DNA of 13,390 nt, taken from the NCBI GenBank assembly GCA_025934455.1, contig JAICYA010000016.1:1-13390 (forward strand). The letters are read 5' to 3'. The position numbers and the translations under genes are program-made. Below are positions 1 through 7,002 of the stretch, in pieces (within the stretch, counting starts at the first letter, position 1; each line of letters begins with the position of its first letter). The stretch comes from Rudaea sp. (GTDB lineage: Bacteria > Pseudomonadota > Gammaproteobacteria > Xanthomonadales > Rhodanobacteraceae). A model generated the notes under the pieces. It was not told where the DNA came from, ran no database searches, and saw only the letters and a list, made by a program, of their open reading frames with translations.

Positions 1-1
1 A

Positions 2-304
2 CTCAATTTTGAGATGTATACATCGCCCGAGGACGCCATCAAACGCAGTGACGAACAGGATTTTGATCTCGTCATTTGCGATTATCGAATGCCCTCGATG
101 AACGGCGTTGAATTTCTCGCGCACGTGATGGAATGTCAGCCGTCCGTACCACGCATGATCATCTCCGGCTTGGCCGACCGCGACGCGATCATCACCGCTG
201 TCAATGAGGTCAATCTGAGCCGATTTCTCGAAAAACCATGGGACGATCAGACGTTGCGCCAAGCCGTTATCTCGCTCCTTGCGGGAGCGGCGCCACGGAA
301 TTGA
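2..304 (+). CDS. Response regulator receiver domain protein, 5' end outside window
   Basis: This is the C-terminal 100 residues of a CheY-like receiver domain, which takes phosphate from a partner histidine kinase. The frame is open to the left edge. An ATG at 14 exists, but it would remove the N-terminal acidic pocket, so the true start lies upstream. The phosphoacceptor is Asp in VICDYRMP (codon at 80), followed by NGVEFL and the conserved Lys in FLEKPWDD. The KPW signature is typical of receivers in the RpfG/HupR-like group. The protein ends right after the domain, so no output domain follows; any N-terminal one is not visible. The stop (302-304) is 3 bases before the next start (308), which suggests cotranscription. 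The receiver at the end of the DUF1631 protein downstream has the same style (CDQRMP, FLTKPWND). The domain is certain; the partner is unknown. Confidence 0.85.
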   Translation, partial: LNFEMYTSPEDAIKRSDEQDFDLVICDYRMPSMNGVEFLAHVMECQPSVPRMIISGLADRDAIITAVNEVNLSRFLEKPWDDQTLRQAVISLLAGAAPRN

Positions 305-307
305 GCT

Positions 308-802
308 GTGAAAGCGGACGATAATCTCAAGCGAATCGAGTACCTGGAACGTCGCGCCGATACCCTGCAGACGGAGGTCAATGAGCGCGCACGCATTGCC
401 GAGTCATTGCGCGAGAGCGAAAGACACTACCGGTACTTGTTCGACGCGAATCCTCTCCCGATGTGGGTGTACGATCTCGAAACCCTGAGGTTTCTGGCCG
501 TTAATGACGCCGCTGTCGAGCATTACGGATATTTACGCGCGCGGTTTCTCGCGATGACCATCGTGAACATACGGCCGGAACCAGATGTATCCCAGCTTCA
601 CGAGAATCTGAAACAGACACAAACGGGTATTGAGCGCTCCGGCACCTGGCATCATACGAAGAGCGATGGCTCCGTTAGCTTGGCCCGCGTGGTGGCAACA
701 GCAACCGGGTTGAACTGCTCAAACGAGCAGGGCCAGATCTCCGAATTGATCAGAATCCCTAGCCGGCGTAGCATGACTTTGCGACTGCCGCTAGCGGCAT
801 AG
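308..802 (+). CDS. Truncated PAS sensor protein, probable internally deleted histidine kinase
   Basis: The start is GTG 308, with GGAA at 297-300 seven bases upstream; the first internal Met is residue 52, inside the PAS domain. Residues about 6-40 form a charged helix likely to be a coiled coil. Residues about 38-135 are a PAS domain of the type 'NPLPMWVYDLETLRFLAVNDAAVEHYGY', written here in two blocks: NPLPMWVYDLETLRF and LAVNDAAVEHYGY. Such domains sense ligands or redox state in hybrid kinases and GGDEF/EAL proteins. The last PAS strands, after 'SDGSV' (about residue 120), lose the family pattern and no catalytic domain follows. The final residues TLRLPLAA resemble the usual end of a histidine kinase ATPase domain, so I infer that the HisKA/HATPase core was lost by internal deletion. 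It may be a degraded gene or a free-standing PAS protein. It follows the receiver gene directly, as a kinase partner would. Confidence 0.65.
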   Translation: MKADDNLKRIEYLERRADTLQTEVNERARIAESLRESERHYRYLFDANPLPMWVYDLETLRFLAVNDAAVEHYGYLRARFLAMTIVNIRPEPDVSQLHENLKQTQTGIERSGTWHHTKSDGSVSLARVVATATGLNCSNEQGQISELIRIPSRRSMTLRLPLAA

Positions 803-832
803 TTGAGCGCCGGCGGCTGTGGCAATAGTACT

Positions 833-862
833 GTCAGCGCTTTACGTTTGTTTGCGTATACT
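833..862 (+). promoter_or_regulatory. Possible sigma-70 promoter for the DUF1631-REC gene
   Basis: TATACT at 857-862 matches the -10 consensus at 5 of 6 positions. Only poor -35 candidates lie about 18-20 bases upstream (around 831-838). A start near 869 would give a leader of roughly 58 bases. The site lies in the 124-base gap between the PAS and DUF1631 genes, so the large gene may have its own promoter. Confidence 0.3.
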
Positions 863-909
863 CATCGCAGTTCGCCTCTGCCGGGACCTGCGATTGATGA
901 AACAAGCTG

Positions 910-958
910 AGGAGCCGTGATGCAACGTGAACAAGAAGACGCCATTTCGCAGCAGTAA
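910..958 (+). promoter_or_regulatory. Shine-Dalgarno with overlapping 12-codon mini-ORF at the DUF1631 start
   Basis: AGGAG at 910-914 is ideally spaced (5 bases) for ATG 920, which opens MQREQEDAISQQ and stops at TAA 956-958. The long frame can only begin at GTG 927, because TGA 918-920 closes it upstream; that GTG is 12 bases from the AGGAG. Either the mini-ORF is a translated leader, or the true N-terminus uses ATG 920 and a one-base indel separates it from the long frame. Confidence 0.3.
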
Positions 959-3755
959 AGCGCATGATTCTTCGATAGAACCCAGCTTGCTGCGTTTGGA
1001 AGAACGCAGCGATTTTCCAAAGCGGGTGCGCGATATACTGAAAGGTGCGCTTGCCCTTTGCAGCAGCTCTCTGGAGCCGCGCCTGGACGAGTGCCTGACG
1101 GAATTCGAAAAACAACTTATTCGTCTAGCCGACAAAGCACCCAACCAACTGCAAAATTCATATTTTGATTCGGTCCACGAGGTCAGGCGCGGACGCAGCG
1201 CAATTCCGCTCCGTTTCCTGTCCAGTATCGAGAATTCGCTGGCGCTTTTGGGTACAGGGGTTACACATGCACAGCCCACTCCACAACCGACCAAACTTCG
1301 TCTGGCACTGACTGAAGGCGAGCAGTTGGATGAATCGCTCGTGCTCAATGACATGGCAACGAAGGTCGAATTGCGCATCCGCGAGCCGCTCTACGCCTTG
1401 GGGACCCGCTTCGGGGTACTCGCCGCAGCACCACGAATTCCCACGGAGATCATGCCGCTGGGACCTCGGTCGATTGTCGATGCGTTGCGCTACGCTACGT
1501 CTGTTGTGAATCTCGTGCTCGAGCATCGGTTGGTGTTGTACCGCTGTTTCGAGCGCGTCGCTCTAATCAGGATCGCGTCGTTCTACAACGCGCTAAACGA
1601 CTATCTCGTCGAGCAGGGTATCTTGCGGCATCTGCACAAACTGGTATCTCACCCGGACCAAGCCCGGGCGAGCTCAGGAGAGGTGGCCGGCAGAAGCCCG
1701 GGCACCACGACTGAACCTATCCATGCTGCCGCCCAACACGCATCGGTAATAGCCGCAACTCCTGCCGGGTCATCTCTCGCCAAAAATACGGACGAGCGTC
1801 AGGCTACGCAGCCGGATGACCAAGTGGACTTTTTCAACACGCTCAGAGCGCTGCTGGGGGAATGTCGGCGCGTCGAGTCCTATGCGGCTACCGGCGAAGA
1901 CCTGCAAGGCATACTGGCTGCACTACAGACGCGCCATGGCGCAGCAGCAACGGGTGAGGACAAGCAGGTACTGCGCTCGGGTGACCAGATCAAACAGGAG
2001 GTCTTGGCCGTCTTGCGCGAACTTTCGGCCGACGGTCGCGCGCCGCGCCTCAATGAGGAGGACTGCGACACGATTGACTTGATCGCGATGCTTTTTGAGT
2101 TTCTGTCGCACCGTGCACCTGCCGATGGCATGACGCAACATATTTTGATCAAACTGCAAATGCCGATTTTGCGCGTAGCGCTCAAGGACAAGAGCTTTTT
2201 CTCGAACACGACACACCCAGCGCGACAAGCGCTGGGCCAACTCGTTGAATTCAGCCGCTACTGGGTTGATGAAGCGGATTCGTCCAGCGATGCTGCGTTA
2301 GTCACCAAGCTACAAGCACTGGCCAGTCAAATTGCCAGCAAATACCAGGGCGGTGCTGCCGTCTTCTCTGAAGCCTTGCAAGCGTTGTCAGAATATACTG
2401 ATGCGATCCTGCAAAACGTCAAACTGGCCGAACGTCGCCATGTTGAGGCCGCATGTGGGCGAGAAAGACTTGAGCGTGCGCGTCTGCAGGCAACCGAAGC
2501 CATCAGCACACGTATCGCGAGCAGCAAACCAAATGAATTTCTGCGCATGCTACTCGAGCAAGCATGGGTCGACGTGCTTGCAGTCAGCCTTTTGCGCGAC
2601 GGCGAGGACAGCGATGCTTACCGACGCCGATTGGACGTCGTCGAACAGCTTTTGGCTGCATCCACCGGCAGCGAGATCGAGCCAGCATCGCAGGAGGAAC
2701 TAAGGGTAGAACTCGAGGCTGGCTTGGTCCAGGTCGGCCTGCACGATGATGACGTGAAAGCCATCGGGCAAAAATTGTTTGCCGACTTTGTCAACCAAGA
2801 TGATGATCCGATTTCCCAAACCGAGCTGGCAATCAAACTGCGAGGCAAAGCCAAGCTCGGACAAAAGCCAGAATTGCCGACGGCATCGATACGAAATGCA
2901 GGCGAGCCGCCGCGCGCGCCGCTAACACCTTCGCAGCAAGCCGCACTTGAGCGTATACGCAGCCTGCCGCCCGGGACTTGGTTTGAGTTCGTCACCAATG
3001 AACAAGGCGATGTTGTTCGACGCAAATTGGCCTGGTATTCCACGCTCGACGATCGGTGCCTGTTCATCAACCAACGCGGAGTACCAACCGAAGGACAGAC
3101 CCTGACAGAACTCGCGTGCCAAGTTGCAGATGAGAGTGCGCGCCCTGCTAGTGTCGAGGAAGAACTATTGCTCGATCGGGCACTTTCAACCATCGCCGAG
3201 ACGCTGAAATACTTCTCGATGCACAAGCTTGACAACTATTTTGGCGTACCATCCTTGGCCGATCGGGCCCAAGGCATTCATCGACAGCATCTCGCGCCCC
3301 AAGAGACTTCACAACCGGAGCAGCAGCCACGCACCTTGCTGTTGGTGGATGACGAGAAGAACATTCTGCGTGCCCTCACCCGCGTTCTACGCGCCGAGGG
3401 CTACCAGATACATATCGCAACGAGTGCATCTGAGGGATTGGAAGTGCTCCGTCACCACCAAGTCCAGGTCATCGTCTGCGATCAACGCATGCCTCATGTC
3501 AGCGGGATTCAGTTTCTCAGCGAAGTCAAAGCAACGTACTCGGACACCGTGCGGATCATGTTGAGCGGATATTCGGATGCGGCCGCAGTAACCGACGCAA
3601 TCAACCGCGGGACCATTTACAAATTCCTTACCAAGCCTTGGAACGACGAGGACATTCGGCTGCAAGTTCGCGATGCGTTTATCGCCTACGAAGCACGTGA
3701 ACAGGCTGATCCTGCAAGCCACAAGCCACTGCGCCCCCTACCCACTAAAAGATAA
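927..3755 (+). CDS. DUF1631 family protein with C-terminal receiver domain
   Basis: This 942-residue, presumably cytoplasmic protein starts at GTG 927, the only start in frame after the stop at 918. Residues about 1-790 match DUF1631, a family of unknown function often mislabelled 'thymidine phosphorylase'. The most diagnostic part is about residues 675-770: LPPGTWFEF, then RKLAWYS, then CLFINQRG, then a helical tail. The middle is mostly helical with a Pro/Ser-rich linker around 245-300. A CheY-like receiver follows (about 803-930): acidic pair D808/D809, phosphoacceptor D852 in VIVCDQRMP, and K903 in FLTKPW. Ordinary DUF1631 proteins of roughly 750-800 residues end after the first part, so the receiver looks like an added input or docking module. 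A kinase could thus control DUF1631 by phosphorylation. The PAS and receiver genes upstream suggest a shared pathway. No enzymatic function can be assigned. Confidence 0.85.
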   Translation: MNKKTPFRSSKAHDSSIEPSLLRLEERSDFPKRVRDILKGALALCSSSLEPRLDECLTEFEKQLIRLADKAPNQLQNSYFDSVHEVRRGRSAIPLRFLSSIENSLALLGTGVTHAQPTPQPTKLRLALTEGEQLDESLVLNDMATKVELRIREPLYALGTRFGVLAAAPRIPTEIMPLGPRSIVDALRYATSVVNLVLEHRLVLYRCFERVALIRIASFYNALNDYLVEQGILRHLHKLVSHPDQARASSGEVAGRSPGTTTEPIHAAAQHASVIAATPAGSSLAKNTDERQATQPDDQVDFFNTLRALLGECRRVESYAATGEDLQGILAALQTRHGAAATGEDKQVLRSGDQIKQEVLAVLRELSADGRAPRLNEEDCDTIDLIAMLFEFLSHRAPADGMTQHILIKLQMPILRVALKDKSFFSNTTHPARQALGQLVEFSRYWVDEADSSSDAALVTKLQALASQIASKYQGGAAVFSEALQALSEYTDAILQNVKLAERRHVEAACGRERLERARLQATEAISTRIASSKPNEFLRMLLEQAWVDVLAVSLLRDGEDSDAYRRRLDVVEQLLAASTGSEIEPASQEELRVELEAGLVQVGLHDDDVKAIGQKLFADFVNQDDDPISQTELAIKLRGKAKLGQKPELPTASIRNAGEPPRAPLTPSQQAALERIRSLPPGTWFEFVTNEQGDVVRRKLAWYSTLDDRCLFINQRGVPTEGQTLTELACQVADESARPASVEEELLLDRALSTIAETLKYFSMHKLDNYFGVPSLADRAQGIHRQHLAPQETSQPEQQPRTLLLVDDEKNILRALTRVLRAEGYQIHIATSASEGLEVLRHHQVQVIVCDQRMPHVSGIQFLSEVKATYSDTVRIMLSGYSDAAAVTDAINRGTIYKFLTKPWNDEDIRLQVRDAFIAYEAREQADPASHKPLRPLPTKR

Positions 3756-4104
3756 AAAGATCGACTAAATACGTCGAACACGTAGCGGAGAATCCATAGG
3801 TCGGACCAGAACTCAACGTTTCCGCTTACCCGGACCGGCACAAGAACTCTTGATGGATCAGCCCGACGGGCCGATGCTCGAAGCGCCGAAGCAACTTCAT
3901 GATCGCTCGCTGCGGCTTCCATCGCGCCCGCAGGATTTTCCGGGCCGCAACCGGCTTGCACTGCGATTCGAAGAGTTCCGATCCGCGAATTGAAGCCGCC
4001 GCGCGGAGTCGACCTGTCCCTTGCCTCGAATCGTCATCGCCTGGAAGGCCCGCCATTGTTTTGGACCGATTCGCCCTGCAGCCGGCCCGTAACTCACACT
4101 CCGC
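3756..4104. other. Non-coding stretch between convergent genes
   Basis: This gap of about 350 bases lies between the DUF1631-REC stop and the FmdE-like stop. It coincides with the step from AT-richer to GC-rich sequence. Short open frames occur on both strands, including + frame 3853-3993 (46 codons from ATG, MDQPDGPM...), but none has a good ribosome site or a recognisable family. I found no clear hairpin with a T-run and no inverted terminal repeats. It could be remains of a decayed gene or an old recombination junction. Confidence 0.5.
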
Positions 4105-4719
4105 TCAAGCGTAGCGCTCGACCCGGATCACGCGCGTGTCGTCGACGTGCTCCAGCAGCAGGCGCCGCACGCGATCCTGCCAGGCTTCGGCGAAAGCCTC
4201 GCGCTCAGGCGCCGTCGCATCGTCTGTCAGCGCGCGGCCCATGCGTTCGCGCAGATCCGGCGCCGGTGCAACGCGCGACGCGTCCAGCGCCACGCCGACC
4301 TCAACACCGGTATCGCGGCGCCGGAAACGCGCGACCACGTGCGTGTCGCCGCCAGCGTAAGCGAGCAGGCTGTCGCGCGCGAAGCGCCCGCCAATGCCGT
4401 GGAATCCGTTCGCCGCGGCCGCGCCGGTGATCAGGGTGAATACCTGCGCGACGACGCCGGTGGTGCCTTCACTCTCGGGCGCGCTCATCGTGACCGTCAC
4501 GCCGCCGCGTTCGGCCGGAGCGTCCGGATACAGCGCGCGCAGCGCCGCGCGCGCCATCAGGTACGCGCCGGCGACCGTCGGACACGAGTGCCCGGCCAGG
4601 CGTACCGCGTCCGCGTAGCGGTATTCGATCAATCCATCGCTGGCGGCGCCGAGGAATTCGGCGAGCGGATCGCGCATGAGTATGCGTGGCGCCAGCACAT
4701 AGAAATCGGGGAGTGCCAT
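4105..4719 (-). CDS. FmdE-like domain protein
   Basis: This 204-residue protein resembles the FmdE family, named after subunit E of formylmethanofuran dehydrogenase but widespread in bacteria that lack that pathway. The signature is GHSCP at residues 43-47, with H44 and C46 as probable metal or cofactor ligands. It continues into a helix (TVAGAYLMARAALRAL), a strand with VTVTMSAPESEGTTG, and TGAAAANGFHGIGGRFAR near 98-115. Most bacterial FmdE proteins carry a C-terminal zinc finger; none is seen here, and the C-terminus is a charged helix instead. The start at 4719 lies 4 bases after the DUF2249 stop, and its ribosome site (GGAAG) sits in the end of that gene, so the two are cotranscribed. 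In other genomes FmdE-like and DUF2249 genes occur near denitrification and anaerobic respiration genes. That fits the FNR-type site upstream, but the substrate is unknown. Confidence 0.7.
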   Translation of the reverse strand: MALPDFYVLAPRILMRDPLAEFLGAASDGLIEYRYADAVRLAGHSCPTVAGAYLMARAALRALYPDAPAERGGVTVTMSAPESEGTTGVVAQVFTLITGAAAANGFHGIGGRFARDSLLAYAGGDTHVVARFRRRDTGVEVGVALDASRVAPAPDLRERMGRALTDDATAPEREAFAEAWQDRVRRLLLEHVDDTRVIRVERYA

Positions 4720-4723
4720 CGTC

Positions 4724-4984
4724 TTATTCTTCCGGCAGGCCGACGATGCCGAAATCGATCACGACCGGATCGCGCTGGCGATACACGATGGTGAGATGTT
4801 CGCCGAACCGGTCGCCGAGTTGCGCGAGCAGCGGCAACGGATCGTGGTCGTTGATGAAGCGCATCGTCTCGCCATTGTGCAGCGCGCCGAGCGCGCCGAA
4901 GATCGCCGAGTGGCGAAAGCGTCGTGCGATGCCGCGCGCATCGAAGACATGGGTGTTTTCTTCTGCGACCAACGAATCTTGCAT
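4724..4984 (-). CDS. DUF2249 domain protein
   Basis: This small 86-residue protein has the DUF2249 pattern: DARGI at 15-19, a conserved His-rich segment RFRHSAIFGALGAL, and NDHDPLPL at 45-52. The fold is related to TusA/SirA-like small proteins. Members are often encoded near nitric-oxide and denitrification genes or fused to hemerythrins, but their biochemical role is not settled. ATG 4984 has GGAG (complement at 4991-4994) 6 bases upstream. It is the first gene of a two-gene leftward unit with the FmdE-like gene. A TAGCAT -10 element and an FNR/Dnr-type palindrome lie upstream at class II spacing, so induction at low oxygen or by nitric oxide is likely. The family call is firm; the function is inferred from context. 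Confidence 0.8.
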   Translation of the reverse strand: MQDSLVAEENTHVFDARGIARRFRHSAIFGALGALHNGETMRFINDHDPLPLLAQLGDRFGEHLTIVYRQRDPVVIDFGIVGLPEE

Positions 4985-5041
4985 GGCGAACTCCGGGCAT
5001 CTGCAGACGTGGCCATGCTACGCCGCGAAGTTCGCGTTGCC

Positions 5042-5055
5042 CTGATCCAGGTCAA
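5042..5055. promoter_or_regulatory. FNR/Anr/Dnr-type binding site
   Basis: Read on the - strand the site is TTGAC-CTGG-ATCAG, which matches 8 of 10 defined bases of TTGAT-N4-ATCAA. On the - strand a -10-like TAGCAT follows (complement of 5015-5020) after 21 bases. This puts the site centre at about -40.5 from a start near 5008, the classic class II activator position for the DUF2249 gene. The same site lies about 84 bases upstream of the start predicted for the rightward unit, so it could serve both. Confidence 0.6.
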
Positions 5056-5098
5056 GTGCGCAGGCGCTCGACGTGCTCGATCGCAACCACTCCGACCT

Positions 5099-5126
5099 TT
5101 GAAGGCGCGGGCGGCAGGCGTATCAT
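5099..5126 (+). promoter_or_regulatory. Sigma-70-type promoter for the rightward unit
   Basis: TTGAAG (5099-5104), a 16-base spacer and TATCAT (5121-5126) match the -35 at 4 of 6 and the -10 at 5 of 6 positions. A start near 5133 would leave about 59 bases of leader before ATG 5192, which has GAGGG at 5178-5182. Confidence 0.5.
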
Positions 5127-5191
5127 GATCCCACTCCGCCGCGCGCCTTGCGCCGCCCCGGTCTCTCCTGTCCCATCGAGGGCCGACCGCC

Positions 5192-5395
5192 ATGATCCCT
5201 GCTTCGATCCCGCAACCACGAACACTACCAGCACGGCGACCCGTCGCCGCAACCGCCACGCCTGCCGCATTCGCGCCCGCTGCGGACGCCGGCACGACCC
5301 ACCTCGAGCAACGCATCGACGAAGCGCTGCGGCAGAGTTTTCCCGCCAGCGACCCGCCGGCGTGGACGCTCGGCTGCACGCCGCCGTGGCATTGA
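5192..5395 (+). CDS. Small 'SFPASDPPAW' motif protein
   Basis: This 67-residue protein has an Ala/Pro-rich, probably disordered N-terminus (about 1-35). A conserved C-terminal piece follows: LEQRIDEALRQSFPASDPPAW. That is 21 residues; split, it is LEQRIDEALRQ then SFPASDPPAW. The 'DEAL..SFPASDPP' motif recurs in many short proteobacterial proteins of unknown function. ATG 5192 has GAGGG at 5178-5182, nine bases upstream. No Cys, signal peptide or membrane segment is present. It is the first gene after the predicted rightward promoter and lies 34 bases before the next small gene, so it probably belongs to the cysteine-synthase operon. The motif is convincing; the function is unknown. Confidence 0.65.
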   Translation: MIPASIPQPRTLPARRPVAATATPAAFAPAADAGTTHLEQRIDEALRQSFPASDPPAWTLGCTPPWH

Positions 5396-5429
5396 TTCCA
5401 GCGATTCGCCAATTCGAGGAAACCAGCGC

Positions 5430-5540
5430 ATGCACCATCCCCTGTACCCGCCGTCCGCCGCGCAGATCGCGCACGGGCGCCGCGAATTGGCACGCACGCA
5501 AGGCGACGCGATGCACGCACATGCCGTGACGGCTCGCTGA
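5430..5540 (+). CDS. Predicted 36-residue microprotein
   Basis: ATG 5430 to TGA 5538-5540 encodes MHHPLYPPSAAQIAHGRREL and 16 more residues, rich in His, Ala and Arg, with no Cys or membrane segment. AGGA at 5417-5420 lies nine bases upstream. The stop overlaps the GAGG (5539-5542) that serves the cysteine-synthase start at 5549, an arrangement expected for translational coupling. The codons are GC-rich at the third position, as in the neighbours. I recognise no family. It could be a regulatory leader peptide for the enzyme gene, a true small protein, or chance. The packed layout favours real translation. Confidence 0.45.
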   Translation: MHHPLYPPSAAQIAHGRRELARTQGDAMHAHAVTAR

Positions 5541-5548
5541 GGCTCGCG

Positions 5549-6508
5549 ATGGACGCCAGACCCAGACGCTACACGGCGCCGTCGCGCGATATCCTCGATG
5601 CGATCGGCGACACGCCGCTGCTCGAGATCGATGGCATTTTCGCCAAATGCGAGTTTCTCAATCCTTCCGGCTCGATCAAGGCGCGCATCGCCAAATACAT
5701 CATCGAACGCGCCGAGCAAGCCGGCCTGCTCAAGCCCGGCGACACCATCGTCGAGGCCACCAGCGGCAATACCGGCAACGCCTTCGCGATGGTCGCGGCG
5801 GTCCGTGGCTATCGCATGATCGTGGTGATGCCCGAGGGCCTGTCCAGCGAGCGCGTGGCGATTTCGCGCGCATTCGGCGCCGAGGTGCTGTTCTGCGGCA
5901 CGTTCCACGTCAACGCCGCGCTGGAGCGCGCGCGCGAACTCGGCCGCCAGCCGGGATTCTTCTTTCCCGGCCAGTTCGAGTCCGAATGGAACGTCGAGGA
6001 GAACCGCGAGTGGCTGGGACCCGAGATCCTGGCGCAATTGCCCGATGGCCGCGTCCCGGATGCGTTCGTGCATGGCGTTGGTACGGGCGGCACCCTGATC
6101 GGCGTCGGCCAGGCATTGCGCAAGGCCAATCCGAACGTGCGCCTGTTCGCGATGGAGCCCAGCGAATCGCGCACCATCCTGTGCGGCGAAGTCGCGCTGC
6201 ACCAGATCGAGGGCATCTCCGACGGTTTCGTGCCGGGCATTTTCGCCAAGCATCGCACGCTGGTGGGCGAAACCACGAGCGTGTCCAGCACTGAAGCCGT
6301 GGCGATGATGCGCCAGCTCGCGCGCACGCGCGGGCTGTTCTGCGGGCCGAGTTCCGGCGCGCACCTGATCGCCGCACAGCGCGTGCGCGAGCAGAATCCG
6401 CAGCTCAAGACCGTCGTGACGATCTTCGACGACGAAGGCGAGAAGTACCTGCACGATTTCTTCATGCACCCGGCGGCGTCCGACCATGCGCCGGTGCCAT
6501 TCCATTGA
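5549..6508 (+). CDS. PLP-dependent cysteine synthase family protein
   Basis: This 319-residue fold-type II PLP enzyme of the CysK/CysM group normally makes cysteine from O-acetylserine (or a related activated serine) and sulfide in the cytoplasm. K44 in NPSGSIKARIAKY is the PLP lysine. TSGNTGN at 71-77 is the substrate-binding loop, GVGTGGTLIG at 176-185 binds the cofactor phosphate, and GPSSGAH at 266-272 supplies the serine near the pyridine nitrogen. The length is normal and no regulatory CBS domain is attached. The usual SVKDR around the lysine is SIKAR here, so it belongs to a divergent subfamily and its sulfur or amino donor may differ. ATG 5549 has GAGG six bases upstream, within the preceding microprotein's stop. 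The AhpD-like gene starts 14 bases after the stop, so the two are in one operon. Confidence 0.85.
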   Translation: MDARPRRYTAPSRDILDAIGDTPLLEIDGIFAKCEFLNPSGSIKARIAKYIIERAEQAGLLKPGDTIVEATSGNTGNAFAMVAAVRGYRMIVVMPEGLSSERVAISRAFGAEVLFCGTFHVNAALERARELGRQPGFFFPGQFESEWNVEENREWLGPEILAQLPDGRVPDAFVHGVGTGGTLIGVGQALRKANPNVRLFAMEPSESRTILCGEVALHQIEGISDGFVPGIFAKHRTLVGETTSVSSTEAVAMMRQLARTRGLFCGPSSGAHLIAAQRVREQNPQLKTVVTIFDDEGEKYLHDFFMHPAASDHAPVPFH

Positions 6509-6522
6509 CGAGGAGTATCCAC

Positions 6523-7002
6523 GTGAACCAACGCATCAATTACGGCACGGCCTCGCCCGACGGCTTCAAGGCGATGCGCCAGTTGCAGACACATGTCGAC
6601 AATTGCGGGATCGAGCACGGCCTGCTCGAACTGGTGAAGATGCGCGCTTCGCAGATCAATGGCTGCGCCTACTGCCTGGACATGCACAGCAAGGACGCGC
6701 GCGCCGCCGGCGAAACCGAGCAGCGCCTGTACCTGCTCGACGCCTGGCGCGAAGCGCCGTTCTACAGTGCGCGCGAACGCGCGGCGCTGGCGTGGACGGA
6801 GGCGCTGACGCGCATTGCCGGCAACGAAGTGTCCGACACACTATACGGCGAGGCACGCCAACATTTCAGCGAGAAGGAATTGGTGGATTTGTCGCTCGCA
6901 ATCATCGCGATCAACGGCTGGAACCGCCTCGCGATTCCGTTTCGCTCCGAACCCGGCCACTACCAGCCGGGCGACCACGCCAAGCGCACGCAACCGGCAT
7001 GA
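6523..7002 (+). CDS. AhpD-like carboxymuconolactone decarboxylase family protein
   Basis: This 159-residue, all-helical, probably cytoplasmic protein belongs to the CMD/AhpD superfamily. C48-A-Y-C51 with H55 (NGCAYCLDMHSKDA) is the redox-active CxxCxxxH motif of alkylhydroperoxidase AhpD-type proteins, which act in peroxide reduction or thiol relay. The helix before it (LLELVKMRASQI) and ALAWTEALTRI are also typical. I choose GTG 6523, not TTG 6505, because AGGAG at 6511-6515 is seven bases away and the protein then begins MNQRINYG. It lies 14 bases behind the cysteine-synthase-like gene, and its stop overlaps the next ATG (ATGA at 6999-7002), so the three are surely translated from one message. 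Peroxide or thiol stress is the likely theme; the electron donor is unknown. Confidence 0.85.
   Translation: MNQRINYGTASPDGFKAMRQLQTHVDNCGIEHGLLELVKMRASQINGCAYCLDMHSKDARAAGETEQRLYLLDAWREAPFYSARERAALAWTEALTRIAGNEVSDTLYGEARQHFSEKELVDLSLAIIAINGWNRLAIPFRSEPGHYQPGDHAKRTQPA

Noticed and set aside
3826..4056. Possible remnant gene on the - strand (76 codons)
   Set aside because: It carries Arg/Lys-rich text that loosely recalls decayed transposase ends, but I find no terminal repeats, no catalytic motif and no conserved segment.
5225..6505. 426-codon open frame on the - strand opposite the cysteine-synthase-like gene
   Set aside because: It lies antisense to a gene with a clear family match and has the His/Arg/Ala-rich composition of a high-GC shadow frame; no family is recognisable.
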